Of a stretch of DNA of 64,000 nt, positions 1-9,136 are shown piece by piece. A model generated the notes under the pieces. That model did no database searches. It was not told the DNA's origin and saw only the letters and a list, made by a program, of their open reading frames with translations. This DNA is from Paenibacillus tianjinensis. GTDB taxonomy: Bacteria; Bacillota; Bacilli; Paenibacillales; Paenibacillaceae. The translations under genes were made by a program, and so were the position numbers. The number at the start of each line of letters is the position of its first letter. Within the stretch, counting starts at the first letter, position 1. The stretch is taken from positions 434,001 to 498,000 of the forward strand of contig NZ_CP070969.1 in the NCBI RefSeq assembly GCF_017086365.1. Reading direction: 5' to 3'.

Positions 1-1
1 A

Positions 2-148
2 AGTGAATATTTTAACAAAATGAACGAAATTAAGCCGCATCTGAACTGGGCGAAACGTATTTTACTACGATCTCAAGTATACGGGGTGTTACATGAACAA
101 CAGCATTTTACCTTCTTACTACCCGAGAACGAATATTCACACGTTTAA
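2..148 (+). CDS. C-terminal end of an upstream gene, probably HpcH/HpaI aldolase-like (partial)
   Basis: An open frame enters from the left edge and runs 48 codons to a TAA at 146-148. It ends with a stretch such as WAKRILLRSQVYGV and HFTFLLPENEYSHV, which looks like a genuine protein C-terminus. The frame overlaps the next gene's start by 56 bases, implying translational coupling. In known Ter-associated operons the gene before the TRSP-type phosphoribosyltransferase is usually an HpcH/HpaI aldolase or citrate-lyase-like enzyme, so that identity is inferred from context only. The start and most of the gene lie outside the window. Confidence 0.55.
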   Translation, partial: SEYFNKMNEIKPHLNWAKRILLRSQVYGVLHEQQHFTFLLPENEYSHV

Positions 149-1529
149 TATTGTTGAAAATCTGCAGGTTACGGTAACCGAAACATCCAACCCCTTTCAT
201 ATGCCGGTGGAATCATTATTTTCAATGGCAGCCCGGATAAATAAAAAACGTTCGTTCCTCTTTGTCAGCAAAGTGCTTGGCAAGCATATTCCGGTGAACC
301 CCTATACTCCGCTGCTTAGCGGAGCTGCACTGGGACTGCTGCTGTACCGCGAAATGGGCGGTGAGGCGGGCGGTGATACGATGGACGGGCTGCTGGATCA
401 GGCGGTTCACGGCCTGATTCATCCGCACTATGCGGAAGAGGCTTACCGGAAACTGCTGGCGGCACGGCTCACGCTTCCGCGTCCCGTTGTCTTTATCGGT
501 TTTGCTGAGACGGCTACCGCTCTGGGCCATAGTATGTACAACATGTTTGCCGGCGGAGCGTCATATATTCATACTACCCGTGAGGATATTCCGGAGATGG
601 AATCGGTCGTCAGCTTTGAAGAAGAGCATTCCCATGCGGTTGACCATCTCTGCTATGCGCTGAATGCTGGCCTGCTGTCAGGGGAAGAGCCGGTTGTACT
701 GGTGGATGATGAGATTACGACCGGGAATACGGCCATTAACACCATCCGTGATATCCAGTCTAAATTTCCGCGCAGGGAATATGTGGTGGCCTCGCTGCTG
801 GACTGGAGAAGTGATGCTAATATTCAAGCGTACCGTGACCTGGAGCAGGAGCTGGGCATCAAGATCAGGGCCTTATCGCTGCTGCAGGGAACGATTGATG
901 TAAAAGGGGTGCCTCTCCTTGAGGCGGACGGACGCAAAGGCCGGGTGGATGCTGACACGGGAGTGCCGGTAGTGACTACTTACGTAAGAGACAGGCTGGA
1001 GCGGCTGATGGTCAGCTCCACTGATTCCTGCGGGGAGATCAATCGCTCACCTTACCTGAAGCTGAGCGGACGTTTCGGCCTCGAATCGGCCGATAATGTG
1101 ACAATAGATCAGGAGGTTGCAAGGGTGGCGGACCAGCTGCGCAACCTGCGCGAAGGAAGCCGCACACTGGTGATGGGCGTAGGCGAATTCATGTATCTGC
1201 CGATGCGGATTGCTGCGGAGATGGGGGAGGGGGTATCCTACCAGTCCTCTACCCGCAGCCCGATTCATCCCGAGCGCAGGCCGGACTACGGGGTGCACAG
1301 CGCGTACGCCTATCCGTCAGCCGGTGATCCTGCAATCACAAACTACATTTATAATGTGGATCACGGCCAGTATGATGATATTTTTGTTCTCCTTGAACGT
1401 GAAGTGCCGGCTCAGCGCATTAAGCTGATGACAGATATTCTAAAGGGATTGGCGGGCAGCAAAGTGCATCTGATCGTACTGGCTCCTGAGCAAGAAGGGG
1501 AGGCCGCGGCAGATGAAGGGGACAGATAG
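93..1529 (+). CDS. Phosphoribosyltransferase with C-terminal TRSP domain (Ter-associated biosynthetic cluster)
   Basis: Predicted cytoplasmic enzyme of 478 residues. A PRPP-binding loop VLVDDEITTGN lies near residues 201-212, preceded by FIGFAETATALGHS near 134-147; together these fit an orotate-phosphoribosyltransferase-like fold (PRTase_2). The C-terminal third should be the TRSP domain found in this family. The ATG at 93 has a modest ribosome site (GGGGTG) and overlaps the upstream frame by 56 bases; a start further down is possible but has no better site. Comparative genomics (Anantharaman, Iyer and Aravind) places such genes in Ter stress-response operons thought to make a nucleoside-like metabolite; the substrate is unknown. 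The next gene starts 17 bases before this one stops. Confidence 0.8.
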   Translation: MNNSILPSYYPRTNIHTFNIVENLQVTVTETSNPFHMPVESLFSMAARINKKRSFLFVSKVLGKHIPVNPYTPLLSGAALGLLLYREMGGEAGGDTMDGLLDQAVHGLIHPHYAEEAYRKLLAARLTLPRPVVFIGFAETATALGHSMYNMFAGGASYIHTTREDIPEMESVVSFEEEHSHAVDHLCYALNAGLLSGEEPVVLVDDEITTGNTAINTIRDIQSKFPRREYVVASLLDWRSDANIQAYRDLEQELGIKIRALSLLQGTIDVKGVPLLEADGRKGRVDADTGVPVVTTYVRDRLERLMVSSTDSCGEINRSPYLKLSGRFGLESADNVTIDQEVARVADQLRNLREGSRTLVMGVGEFMYLPMRIAAEMGEGVSYQSSTRSPIHPERRPDYGVHSAYAYPSAGDPAITNYIYNVDHGQYDDIFVLLEREVPAQRIKLMTDILKGLAGSKVHLIVLAPEQEGEAAADEGDR

Positions 1530-2673
1530 TCAGGCGCGTGTGATGCGCCACAGAATAGCACCTCCGGTTCCTATGGGCAGCTATCCCCCGGCAGACGTTA
1601 CTTTTCTGCTGAAGGACCTCAGCGATATTTCACTGGAGCTGGGGACGGCGGAGCGGGAGAAGGCAATCCAGTCTGGAGTGAGTTATTCCGAGATGCTGCC
1701 GGTGGAATATCAGCCAACGGAGCAGTATATTGAGTTGTTTCAGGAGACGCTGCGGGAATCTGCAGCGAAGGTGGCCCTGGCGGTTGCGGTAGTCTCCGAG
1801 CGGATTGTAGCTCAGCGTGGAACGGAGGGTACCGTGCTTGTCTCCCTGGCCCGGGCCGGAACGCCGGTAGGTGTGCTGATCAAACGCTACATCGCCGAAA
1901 CCTATGGAGCCGAACTGCCGCACTACAGCGTCTCAATTATCCGCGGCAAAGGCTTGGACGAAAATGCCATCCTCTACATCCTGCAGCAGCATGGGGCAGG
2001 GGCCGGGCTGCAATTCGTGGATGGCTGGACAGGCAAGGGGGCAATTACCCGTGTTCTTATGGAATCCTGCGCCGGATTTCATAAGAAGTATGGCATTGCC
2101 TTGAACGATGATCTCGCTGTGCTGGCTGATCCCGGACACTGTTCAGGAACTTATGGAACCAGAGAAGATTATCTGATTCCCAGCGCTTGCCTCAATTCAA
2201 CGGTGTCAGGCCTGTTGAGCCGTACGGTACAGCGGGATGATCTTATTGGCCCGGGAGACTTTCATGGAGCCAAATTCTACAGAGAATGGCTGGATAACGA
2301 CTATTCCAATGTATTCATCGGGGCGATTACTCCTTATTTTGCTTCTGTGAGGAAGCAGGCGGTTGCCGTTGCTGAGGAGATGCAGGCCTCTCCGCCGGAG
2401 GTATCCTGGCGGGGAATGCGTGATATACAGACCCTTCAGGAGAAGTTCGGGATGGACAATATCAATCTGATCAAACCTGGTGTAGGTGAAACCACCCGGG
2501 TATTGCTGCGCAGAGTGCCTTGGAAGATTATTGTCGATACTAAGAGCAATCCGAATCTGCGCCATATTCTGCTGCTTGCAGAAGAGCGCGGGGTCCCGGT
2601 AGAAGAATACCCGGAGCTGGCCTATTCCTGCTGCGGCATCATCAAGCCGCTCAAGGGAGGGGAAGCCGAATGA
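1513..2673 (+). CDS. StiP/PRTase_1 family protein with PELOTA-like C-terminus
   Basis: A 386-residue cytoplasmic protein. It starts at ATG 1513 behind AAGGGGAGG, inside the 3' end of the previous gene. A PRPP-loop-like segment FVDGWTGKGAI lies near residue 168-178 and a conserved-looking GHCSGTYGTREDY near 208-220. The family was first called a phosphoribosyltransferase (PRTase_1) and is now often labelled cysteine protease StiP; a PELOTA_1 RNA-binding-like domain is expected at the C-terminus, where the chain runs VPWKIIVDTKSNPNLRHIL and then an LLLAEERGVPVEEYP helix/strand pattern. Both names are inherited; the chemistry is unproven. Its 3' end overlaps the next gene by ATGA. Confidence 0.75.
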   Translation: MKGTDSQARVMRHRIAPPVPMGSYPPADVTFLLKDLSDISLELGTAEREKAIQSGVSYSEMLPVEYQPTEQYIELFQETLRESAAKVALAVAVVSERIVAQRGTEGTVLVSLARAGTPVGVLIKRYIAETYGAELPHYSVSIIRGKGLDENAILYILQQHGAGAGLQFVDGWTGKGAITRVLMESCAGFHKKYGIALNDDLAVLADPGHCSGTYGTREDYLIPSACLNSTVSGLLSRTVQRDDLIGPGDFHGAKFYREWLDNDYSNVFIGAITPYFASVRKQAVAVAEEMQASPPEVSWRGMRDIQTLQEKFGMDNINLIKPGVGETTRVLLRRVPWKIIVDTKSNPNLRHILLLAEERGVPVEEYPELAYSCCGIIKPLKGGEAE

Positions 2674-3503
2674 TCTATGCCAGCGATTTGGACCGGACGC
2701 TGATTTATTCGCTTGGCGCGCTCCACGTCCCCGAGGATACCCCGGGTCTTGTGCCCGCTGAGATCATTGAAGGGAAAACAACCTCGTATATTTCCCGTAA
2801 GGCTCTGGAGCTGCTTCAGGAGCTTACGGCGAACGTTGTTTTCATGCCGGTAACTACACGCACCATAGCGGAATACAAGCGGATTAACCTGTTCCAGGAG
2901 ACGCTTATCCCGGATTATGCGGTCACGAGCAACGGCGGCAATATCCTTGTGGGCGGAGTGATCGATCAAGAGTGGCGGAGTCATATCGGCAGGCTGGTGG
3001 AACAGAATTCTGCTGCGGCAGCAGAAGTGAGGGAGATTGTCCGGTCTGTAGTGCGAACAGATTGGATTATCAGCGAGCGTTACTGTGACGAGCTGTTCTT
3101 TACGTATATGGTATATCGGGATCTTCTGCCGTTGGATGAGATTAACCATATGTCCGAGCGTTTGCACGGACTGGGCTGGAGAGTTTCTCTACAGGGCCGC
3201 AAGCTGTACATAGTGCCGGAGGCAGTGAACAAAAGCGATGCCATCATCCATGTGCGGCGCACCGTCCGTTCGGAGCCCATGGTAGCTTCGGGCGATTCGC
3301 TGCTGGATAAGAGTCTGCTGGAAAGTGCCGACTATGCCATAGCTCCATGCCATGGAGAAATATTTGCCGAGCAGCAGGTGACTCAAGTAAAATTAAACTA
3401 TCCTTTTACGCAGCAGAAAGGTGTTTTTGCCGGGGATGAGATTATGTTATATGTAAGGGAGATTTATAACAATCTATCGACATTGGGAGTTGGGCTGAAG
3501 TGA
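2670..3503 (+). CDS. HAD superfamily hydrolase (Ter-cluster type)
   Basis: 277 residues, cytoplasmic. The HAD motif I is SDLDRT, with the nucleophile Asp6 and acid/base Asp8. A motif II Thr sits in VTTRTIAEYKRI, and motif IV is GDSLLDKSLL near residue 207-216. All catalytic positions appear intact, so an active phosphatase or phosphohydrolase is likely. It starts at ATG 2670 in the four-base ATGA overlap and follows the strong site AAGGGAGGGGAAG. Its place between the PRTase/PELOTA proteins and the ATP-grasp enzyme fits dephosphorylation of an intermediate in the proposed nucleoside-like pathway; this is inference from context. Confidence 0.8.
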   Translation: MIYASDLDRTLIYSLGALHVPEDTPGLVPAEIIEGKTTSYISRKALELLQELTANVVFMPVTTRTIAEYKRINLFQETLIPDYAVTSNGGNILVGGVIDQEWRSHIGRLVEQNSAAAAEVREIVRSVVRTDWIISERYCDELFFTYMVYRDLLPLDEINHMSERLHGLGWRVSLQGRKLYIVPEAVNKSDAIIHVRRTVRSEPMVASGDSLLDKSLLESADYAIAPCHGEIFAEQQVTQVKLNYPFTQQKGVFAGDEIMLYVREIYNNLSTLGVGLK

Positions 3504-4555
3504 AGAAGGTAAATATTTATTTCAACCGCTGGTTTTCCGTGGCTTATCATTATATGAATCTCATCCGTAATAACGAGGATGGTGTTCCTGTACAAATCTT
3601 TGCTACCCACCCCGATATCAGGCATATGTCGCTGCAAGGCGCCGATGTCGCCGGTACCGAACCGGCTGTTACAGGCATTGAATACGTACAGTTCTGTATC
3701 GATTTTTGCCGCCGTAATGAGATTGATATTTTCATTCCCCGCCTGCATATGATGGATATCGCCCTGCATGCGTCGCAGTTCGATGCGATCGGTACGAAGG
3801 TGCTGGTATGCCGTGATCTGGACCTGCTGGAAATGATGCTTGATAAAGGCAAGTTCTATGAAAAGGTTAAGGAAAGCGGAATTATGGAAATCCCTGAATA
3901 CCATGTAGTCCATACTGCGGAACAGTTCAAGACGGCATATGAGGATCTTGTAGCCAAGGGGCTCCGGGTCTGCTTCAAGCCGACCGAAACCGAAGGGGGG
4001 TTAGGTTTCCGGATTATCAACAATAGCCGCAGTCCTCTGCAGGAGCTGTTCGGCTATGTGACGCAGCATATTTCCTTCGATGAAGCCTACCGCGTTCTAT
4101 CCGGCGCAGAAACCTTCCCCGACCTGATGGTAATGGAGCTGCTCGAAGGATATGAGTACAGTATAGATTGCCTGGCCGATGAGAATGGTGGGCTGCTGGC
4201 GGCAGTGCCACGCCGTAAGGATACCGGACGCCTGCGGGTGATGGAGCATATTCCTGAGCTGGAGCTTATCGCTGAACGGGTAGCTGAAACGTACCGGATT
4301 CCGTTCAATTTTAATATTCAGATGAAGTATGGCGGTTCCATTCCTAAGCTGCTGGAGATCAACCCCCGCATGTCGGGAGGTCTGCATGTCTCCTGTCTGT
4401 CAGGCATTAACTTTCCATACCTGGCGGTCAAAAGCGCGCTCGGCGGTGAGGTCCAGCCTGTAAGCTTCGGTGAGGATGTCCTGGCAAGCCATGTGGAACA
4501 GCCGATGATTATGAAAAGATTTGCTGAATCTACCATTCAAGACGCTGTGAATTAA
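3500..4555 (+). CDS. ATP-grasp domain protein (Ter-cluster ligase)
   Basis: 351 residues, GTG start in the GTGA overlap with the HAD gene. The N-terminus (MKKVNIYFNRWFSVAYHY) looks like the pre-ATP-grasp Rossmann part. The nucleotide-binding Lys region is FKPTETEGGLGF near residues 158-169 and the metal-binding end is LEINPRMSGGLH near 286-297, both typical of ATP-grasp carboxylate-amine ligases. It would couple ATP hydrolysis to amide, ester or similar bond formation. Substrate unknown. It closes the four-gene overlapping block, followed by a 34-base gap to the XpaC-like gene. Confidence 0.82.
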   Translation: MKKVNIYFNRWFSVAYHYMNLIRNNEDGVPVQIFATHPDIRHMSLQGADVAGTEPAVTGIEYVQFCIDFCRRNEIDIFIPRLHMMDIALHASQFDAIGTKVLVCRDLDLLEMMLDKGKFYEKVKESGIMEIPEYHVVHTAEQFKTAYEDLVAKGLRVCFKPTETEGGLGFRIINNSRSPLQELFGYVTQHISFDEAYRVLSGAETFPDLMVMELLEGYEYSIDCLADENGGLLAAVPRRKDTGRLRVMEHIPELELIAERVAETYRIPFNFNIQMKYGGSIPKLLEINPRMSGGLHVSCLSGINFPYLAVKSALGGEVQPVSFGEDVLASHVEQPMIMKRFAESTIQDAVN

Positions 4556-4589
4556 GCAAACTGCAGGAAGCCTGCAAGAGGTGAGAATA

Positions 4590-5300
4590 ATGAATTCAAA
4601 ATCAAAAGTACTACTGTACGCGGCTGCCGGATATGTAGTGGCGGTATTAACCAGCGGTTTCCTGCCGGAGCTGCTCTCCCTGCTGCTGCCGGTGGCCGGA
4701 GCTGCGGCCGGCCTTTGGGGCGGCAAGCGCACACGGGTTAACCTCCCTGCGGAGGTTCTTCCGGCCGGACAGGCTCCGGCAGCAGCTCTGCCGGCACCTG
4801 CGGCCGGCCGCCCTGTCACGCGGGAAGCGGCAGCCGGAGGCGTGGATACAGCTGGACAAGCTGATGCAGCCGGCAGAGGGCATGCCGAGATTAAGATCGG
4901 AGCAGAGTTTGCTCCGGTTGTAGAGTATCTGGTCATTCTGGAGGATATGATTATTTCGGAAGGCCAGAAGGACACCCTGGATAATGAGATCGTCGAGAAA
5001 TCACTGGCGCTCTTCGCAAGAATCCAGCGTGTTCTTCCGCTGCTGCAAGAGCTGGGCAACGGTGAGATTAACCATACCGTCCGCAGGCTGGTTCTGAAGG
5101 ATCTGAACGGGGTGATCAATCCGTTCCTGCGGCTGGGCGGCGAAGCGAAGACGAAAAACCGGAGAATGCTGCTGAACGGTCTGCGGGATGTTGATTCCAA
5201 AATATCGGATATCGCCTCCACGATCGAACATAAAGACCTGATGGAACTTCAGACCAAGGCGGAACTGATTCATCAGCGCTACAGCAGTTCCGAATTATAG
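4590..5300 (+). CDS. xpaC: XpaC-like membrane protein (5-bromo-4-chloroindolyl phosphate hydrolysis family)
   Basis: 236 residues from ATG 4590, chosen because AAGAGGTGAG just upstream is its ribosome site; a GTG at 4581 lies inside that site. Two hydrophobic helices (about residues 6-23 and 27-43) form an N-terminal hairpin. An Ala/Pro-rich linker (about 50-105) follows, then a helical cytoplasmic domain (about 110-236). In Bacillus subtilis xpaC lies next to the TelA-family gene yaaN, as here with 11 bases between. The historic name reflects a plate phenotype, not a proven enzyme. Confidence 0.75.
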   Translation: MNSKSKVLLYAAAGYVVAVLTSGFLPELLSLLLPVAGAAAGLWGGKRTRVNLPAEVLPAGQAPAAALPAPAAGRPVTREAAAGGVDTAGQADAAGRGHAEIKIGAEFAPVVEYLVILEDMIISEGQKDTLDNEIVEKSLALFARIQRVLPLLQELGNGEINHTVRRLVLKDLNGVINPFLRLGGEAKTKNRRMLLNGLRDVDSKISDIASTIEHKDLMELQTKAELIHQRYSSSEL

Positions 5301-5311
5301 GAGGGAAACCC

Positions 5312-6412
5312 ATGTCCACGCAGTTGATGCAGCTCAAGAAAGAAGATGAGCAGAAGGTAGTCGAGGAAGCCTCGCAATTAATTGAAAAGGTAGCAAAAAC
5401 GGATACTGTAGCTCTCGATTCCTTAATGGACGATATCGGCAAGCTGGGGGTAAAGACTCAGGAAAAGGCTGGCCAAACCCTGAAGCTGCTGGATCGCCCG
5501 GTGAATGACCTGATGTCCGGCAAACGTGTCGAGGTGCCGAATATGATTATGAAGCTGCGCAATGAATGCGAAACGCTGCAGCAGAGCAAGAATGTCAGCT
5601 TTTTTGGCAAAGTGCTCCGCAAAAGCCCGCTAAAGAATTACGTCTACAAATATCAGTCCGTCCGCACGAATATTGACGCCATTGTTACCGGTCTGCGTGA
5701 CGGCCGCGACACGCTCGAAGAGAGCATCGTCAATATGCGGCAGCTGAAGCGCACCTCCATGGAGGAGATATACAATCTGCAGACCAAAATCGCCTTCGGC
5801 AACAAGCTGAAGGAATTGTTCGAGGTTGAAATCGCCAAACCGGAGAATGAGTTCCGCAAAGCCTATCTGGAGCGCGGCCTGCGCAAGGTCATGGTCCGGA
5901 TCCAGTCGATGACCGAGATGATCCTGCTCTACAATCAGGCGATTGCCGCTACAGATATCATCAACGACAATAATGACAAACTTATCGATTCCGTTAACAA
6001 CGCGATTGATAAAACCTCCAACCTGATCACCGTGTCGGCGATGATTGCCATGTCTCTGGCGGATCAGGAGAATGTCATTTCTGCTGTGGAAGCGACGAAC
6101 AAAACAATTGAGGACCAGTTCAAGGAGAATGCGCGTCTGCTGCGCACTACAACCGAGAAGACCACAGAGCTGCTGTCCAAGCCTTCGATGTCTCTTGAAG
6201 CCGTGAATCAGGCGATCGGCGATCTGCTCAGTGCCCTAGATACGTCTGAGCAGTCCAACCGCCGGATTATCGAGAGCTGCCAGGATTATACGTCCAAGAT
6301 GACGACAATCAATACGCAGCTGAACAACCGGCTCGGACTGAACGAAGGTTCCCAGCCGCAGGCGCTGAAGCAAGCGGGTACAGATAGCGAGCTTAGCAGC
6401 TTTTTGAACTAA
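5312..6412 (+). CDS. TelA family toxic-anion-resistance protein
   Basis: 366 residues, strongly helical, with an ATG start behind GGAGGG. TelA-family features include the central block with DRPVNDLMSGKRVEVPN and a long helical region rich in NNAIDKTSNLITVSAMIAMS. Family members (YaaN, YceH in Bacillus; TelA/KlaA in plasmids) are linked to tellurite and cell-envelope stress, but their molecular function is not settled. It is the last gene of the operon, and a strong terminator follows. Confidence 0.85.
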   Translation: MSTQLMQLKKEDEQKVVEEASQLIEKVAKTDTVALDSLMDDIGKLGVKTQEKAGQTLKLLDRPVNDLMSGKRVEVPNMIMKLRNECETLQQSKNVSFFGKVLRKSPLKNYVYKYQSVRTNIDAIVTGLRDGRDTLEESIVNMRQLKRTSMEEIYNLQTKIAFGNKLKELFEVEIAKPENEFRKAYLERGLRKVMVRIQSMTEMILLYNQAIAATDIINDNNDKLIDSVNNAIDKTSNLITVSAMIAMSLADQENVISAVEATNKTIEDQFKENARLLRTTTEKTTELLSKPSMSLEAVNQAIGDLLSALDTSEQSNRRIIESCQDYTSKMTTINTQLNNRLGLNEGSQPQALKQAGTDSELSSFLN

Positions 6413-6439
6413 CGGAGCAAGCAGCTTTAATATGAGGTC

Positions 6440-6476
6440 AAGTCCGCCGGACCATCCCGGCGGGCTTATTTTTTTT
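6440..6476 (+). terminator. Rho-independent terminator after telA
   Basis: An 11-bp stem (AAGTCCGCCGG pairing with CCGGCGGGCTT, with one G-U pair) and a six-base loop are followed by ATTTTTTTT. It ends the Ter-type operon. Confidence 0.85.
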
Positions 6477-6508
6477 ATATTCTGTTATTATTTTGAGAAT
6501 ATATCTAA

Positions 6509-6537
6509 TTTACTAATATTTTCATATAGGATATTAT
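6509..6537 (+). promoter_or_regulatory. Likely sigma-A promoter of the SLH protein gene
   Basis: TTTACT at 6509-6514 and TATTAT at 6532-6537 are separated by 17 bases in an AT-rich stretch about 100 bases ahead of the start codon. Confidence 0.5.
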
Positions 6538-6637
6538 GGTAATGCTTTACATGCATTTGATTATGAGATAAGCATAGTAGGAGCAGGTATTACATTAAGG
6601 CTGTTACAGGGTGAGCAGCATACAGGAGGCTGTATTA

Positions 6638-9136
6638 ATGGGCAGGAAGTTTCGGGGAATAATGACAGGGTTACTTGGTGTCAGTATGCTTCTAGGATCC
6701 ATGGGAGCAGCAGGGGCGCAAAGCGGCAGCACAGATTATGAAGGACACTGGGCCCAGAAAACGATTGAAACTTGGCTGGAGAAGGGTGATCTGAAAGGAT
6801 TTCAGGATGGATCGGTGAAGCCCAATCAGAGTATCACACGTGCAGAGTTCATGACGCTGGTCAATCGTGCATTCGCGTTCACTGCGGAAAGCAAGATCAG
6901 CTTTGCCGATGTGGCCTCAACCAATTGGGCTTACAGTGAAGTTGCGAAAGCGGTTGCAGCCGGGTACATACAAGGCTATAACAATGACATACGTCCCGGT
7001 GATCCCATTAACCGCCAAGAGGCGGCTGTAGTCGTAGGCAAGCTCCTGAAGCTTGCGGGTGGGAATATAAATGATCTGAAGATGTTCAGCGATGCCGGGC
7101 AAATTGCCGAGTGGGGCAAATCCAGTGTTGCAGCAGCGGTTGCAGCTGGGATTCTTAAAGGTTACCCGAACGGCACGTTTGCGCCTCAGCAGGCATTGAC
7201 CCGGGCAGAATCCCTGACACTGATTGATAGTGCAGCTGCTCAATACAATGCCGTTCAGCCAACGGCAACTCCGGCGGCATCAGCTACACCGTCCGCAAGT
7301 CCGACACCAACCGCAACTGCAGCAGCAGCGGTTGGCGGTGGTGGAGGCGGGGGCGGCGGAAGCGGTTCAGTTACAGCAACGCCAACTCCAACAGCAACGC
7401 CAGCAGTATCGCCAACAGCAGCGCCAGTAGTGACTCCGGAGCCGACGCTGCCGGTCAGCGATATCCCACTGCTTGATATTCATGTTGCTTCGGTTACGAA
7501 TACTTCCGTAACGAATGGCGTCTACTTGAACTTTGACTATAGTGCACTGCCTGCCTCCATGTTTGGGAACGGAACGTATGCTACTTATTATGTAACTACA
7601 ACCCCGATAAATTCCAGAGACCTGAAATGGGTGCTGCAGAACAGACGGGCGCTTACTACTTCTCCTACGTATTCATATCCGAATAATTCACATGTCAAGG
7701 TTGATGTGCCTAGCGTATTTGTACCGGCGGCAGGTGATTATTATGTATCGGTTATATTAAATGCGCATGACCAAACACTAGGCTACTATTCGCAAAAGGT
7801 TAATCTGCAGCCAGCGTTTGTCTCCGTTTCAAAGAATTTTGTAAAGCTGGAGACCGGTGTAACGATTAAGCAGGAGAAGGTAGTTGTTGAGTCGAACCCG
7901 AGCAGTATGGGCGGAACTTACTATTCCGATGTCGTGGATGTCACCTATGCTCTGAGGGATCAGCCCGGCAATGCTGTATATTACACGATCTCCCCCAAGT
8001 ATTATATGAATAATAATTTTCAGCTTGAAGTCGATGCTCTCGTCAGAGGTTCGCATAATTTGTACACGGACAAGGTTATCCGGTTGACAGAATCGACTTC
8101 CTTAATAAGTAGTGCAGGATCTGCAGGAGGTACAGGCGATATTCCGCTGGTACTTGCAACCTACGGCAACGATAAAACCTATAATGAGCAGGAGTATACA
8201 ATCATTTTCTATAACAAGGATTTGCAGGCGCTCAGTTATTACCAGGGCAAAGTCACACAGAGTGATGAACTGGCGGTTGAAACCGCAGAGAAAAAGATTG
8301 ATGAAATATGGGGTAAACCCGTGCTGGAAGAAGAGAGTGTCATTATGAGAGCCTCACGGGCATATTCGCTGCTTAGTGATTCCCTCAAAGCCCAGATCAG
8401 CCAGAGCAGGAAAACAACGCTGGAGAATGCCTTAAGCCAGCTTGAAATTAAGAAAAGCTCAGGTCCGCTGGGCAGCAGCCTGCCCTTGGCCTCGACTAAG
8501 ATTAATCCGCCGTACATGACGTTTAATGGTTCAATTCTAACCGCATATACTGTGGATCCAATCAGTGAAGCCGAAAGTATTTCTCTATATATTACTGACA
8601 GCCCAATTACTGCCGCAGACCTGGCTGTTCCAAGTGTATACGGCAAGCAGAAGTTCCACGGCTATGATTATCTGCCTGTAACAGGTGTGCAGGGAAATCA
8701 CTATGCAACGGTTGTGCTATACGACAAGAACAGTCAGCCTATACGGTATGCAACGCAACAAGTAGAATTCACTGTTACCGCTCCGGTATGGGACGGATCA
8801 GCGGTTCAGATTAAGGATGGAGTAAGTCTGGAACGGGATTATAACAATGGCAGCCGCGCAGACTACGTCATTTTTGAGGATTATAAAAAAGCCCATCCTG
8901 AGGCGGTATATGCTACAACGACATCCAGATCAGAGCTTGGGACAGTCCAGGATTTCAGACCAGAAAATGTAGTAAAGCATTTAAATGCGTACAGCCGTAC
9001 AAGCAGCTATCCATTTATCCGATTATCCTATGAGACCGAAGAAGCTTTAACCGGACTAACCGAGGATTACATTATCATCTTCTATGATCAGAATTTCAAA
9101 GCCATTAGCTATTACATTGGTACTCTGGCTGACTAA
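6638..9136 (+). CDS. S-layer homology (SLH) domain surface protein with repeated C-terminal domain
   Basis: 832 residues from ATG 6638, chosen for AGGAGG eight bases upstream rather than the GTG at 6611. A signal peptide (MGRKFRGIMTGLLGVSMLL...) ends near residue 27. Three SLH modules follow (about 31-75, 85-140, 145-200), which normally anchor the protein to pyruvylated cell-wall polysaccharide. A Thr/Pro/Ala linker with a nine-Gly run (about 205-275) leads to a C-terminal region of roughly 550 residues. There, four segments end in similar beta strands: DYYVSVILNAHDQTLGYYSQ, EYTIIFYNKDLQALSYYQG, NHYATVVLYDKNSQPIRYAT and DYIIIFYDQNFKAISYYIG. I read these as four copies of one beta-rich domain. 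The ligand is unknown. It stands alone with its own promoter. Confidence 0.9.
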   Translation: MGRKFRGIMTGLLGVSMLLGSMGAAGAQSGSTDYEGHWAQKTIETWLEKGDLKGFQDGSVKPNQSITRAEFMTLVNRAFAFTAESKISFADVASTNWAYSEVAKAVAAGYIQGYNNDIRPGDPINRQEAAVVVGKLLKLAGGNINDLKMFSDAGQIAEWGKSSVAAAVAAGILKGYPNGTFAPQQALTRAESLTLIDSAAAQYNAVQPTATPAASATPSASPTPTATAAAAVGGGGGGGGGSGSVTATPTPTATPAVSPTAAPVVTPEPTLPVSDIPLLDIHVASVTNTSVTNGVYLNFDYSALPASMFGNGTYATYYVTTTPINSRDLKWVLQNRRALTTSPTYSYPNNSHVKVDVPSVFVPAAGDYYVSVILNAHDQTLGYYSQKVNLQPAFVSVSKNFVKLETGVTIKQEKVVVESNPSSMGGTYYSDVVDVTYALRDQPGNAVYYTISPKYYMNNNFQLEVDALVRGSHNLYTDKVIRLTESTSLISSAGSAGGTGDIPLVLATYGNDKTYNEQEYTIIFYNKDLQALSYYQGKVTQSDELAVETAEKKIDEIWGKPVLEEESVIMRASRAYSLLSDSLKAQISQSRKTTLENALSQLEIKKSSGPLGSSLPLASTKINPPYMTFNGSILTAYTVDPISEAESISLYITDSPITAADLAVPSVYGKQKFHGYDYLPVTGVQGNHYATVVLYDKNSQPIRYATQQVEFTVTAPVWDGSAVQIKDGVSLERDYNNGSRADYVIFEDYKKAHPEAVYATTTSRSELGTVQDFRPENVVKHLNAYSRTSSYPFIRLSYETEEALTGLTEDYIIIFYDQNFKAISYYIGTLAD

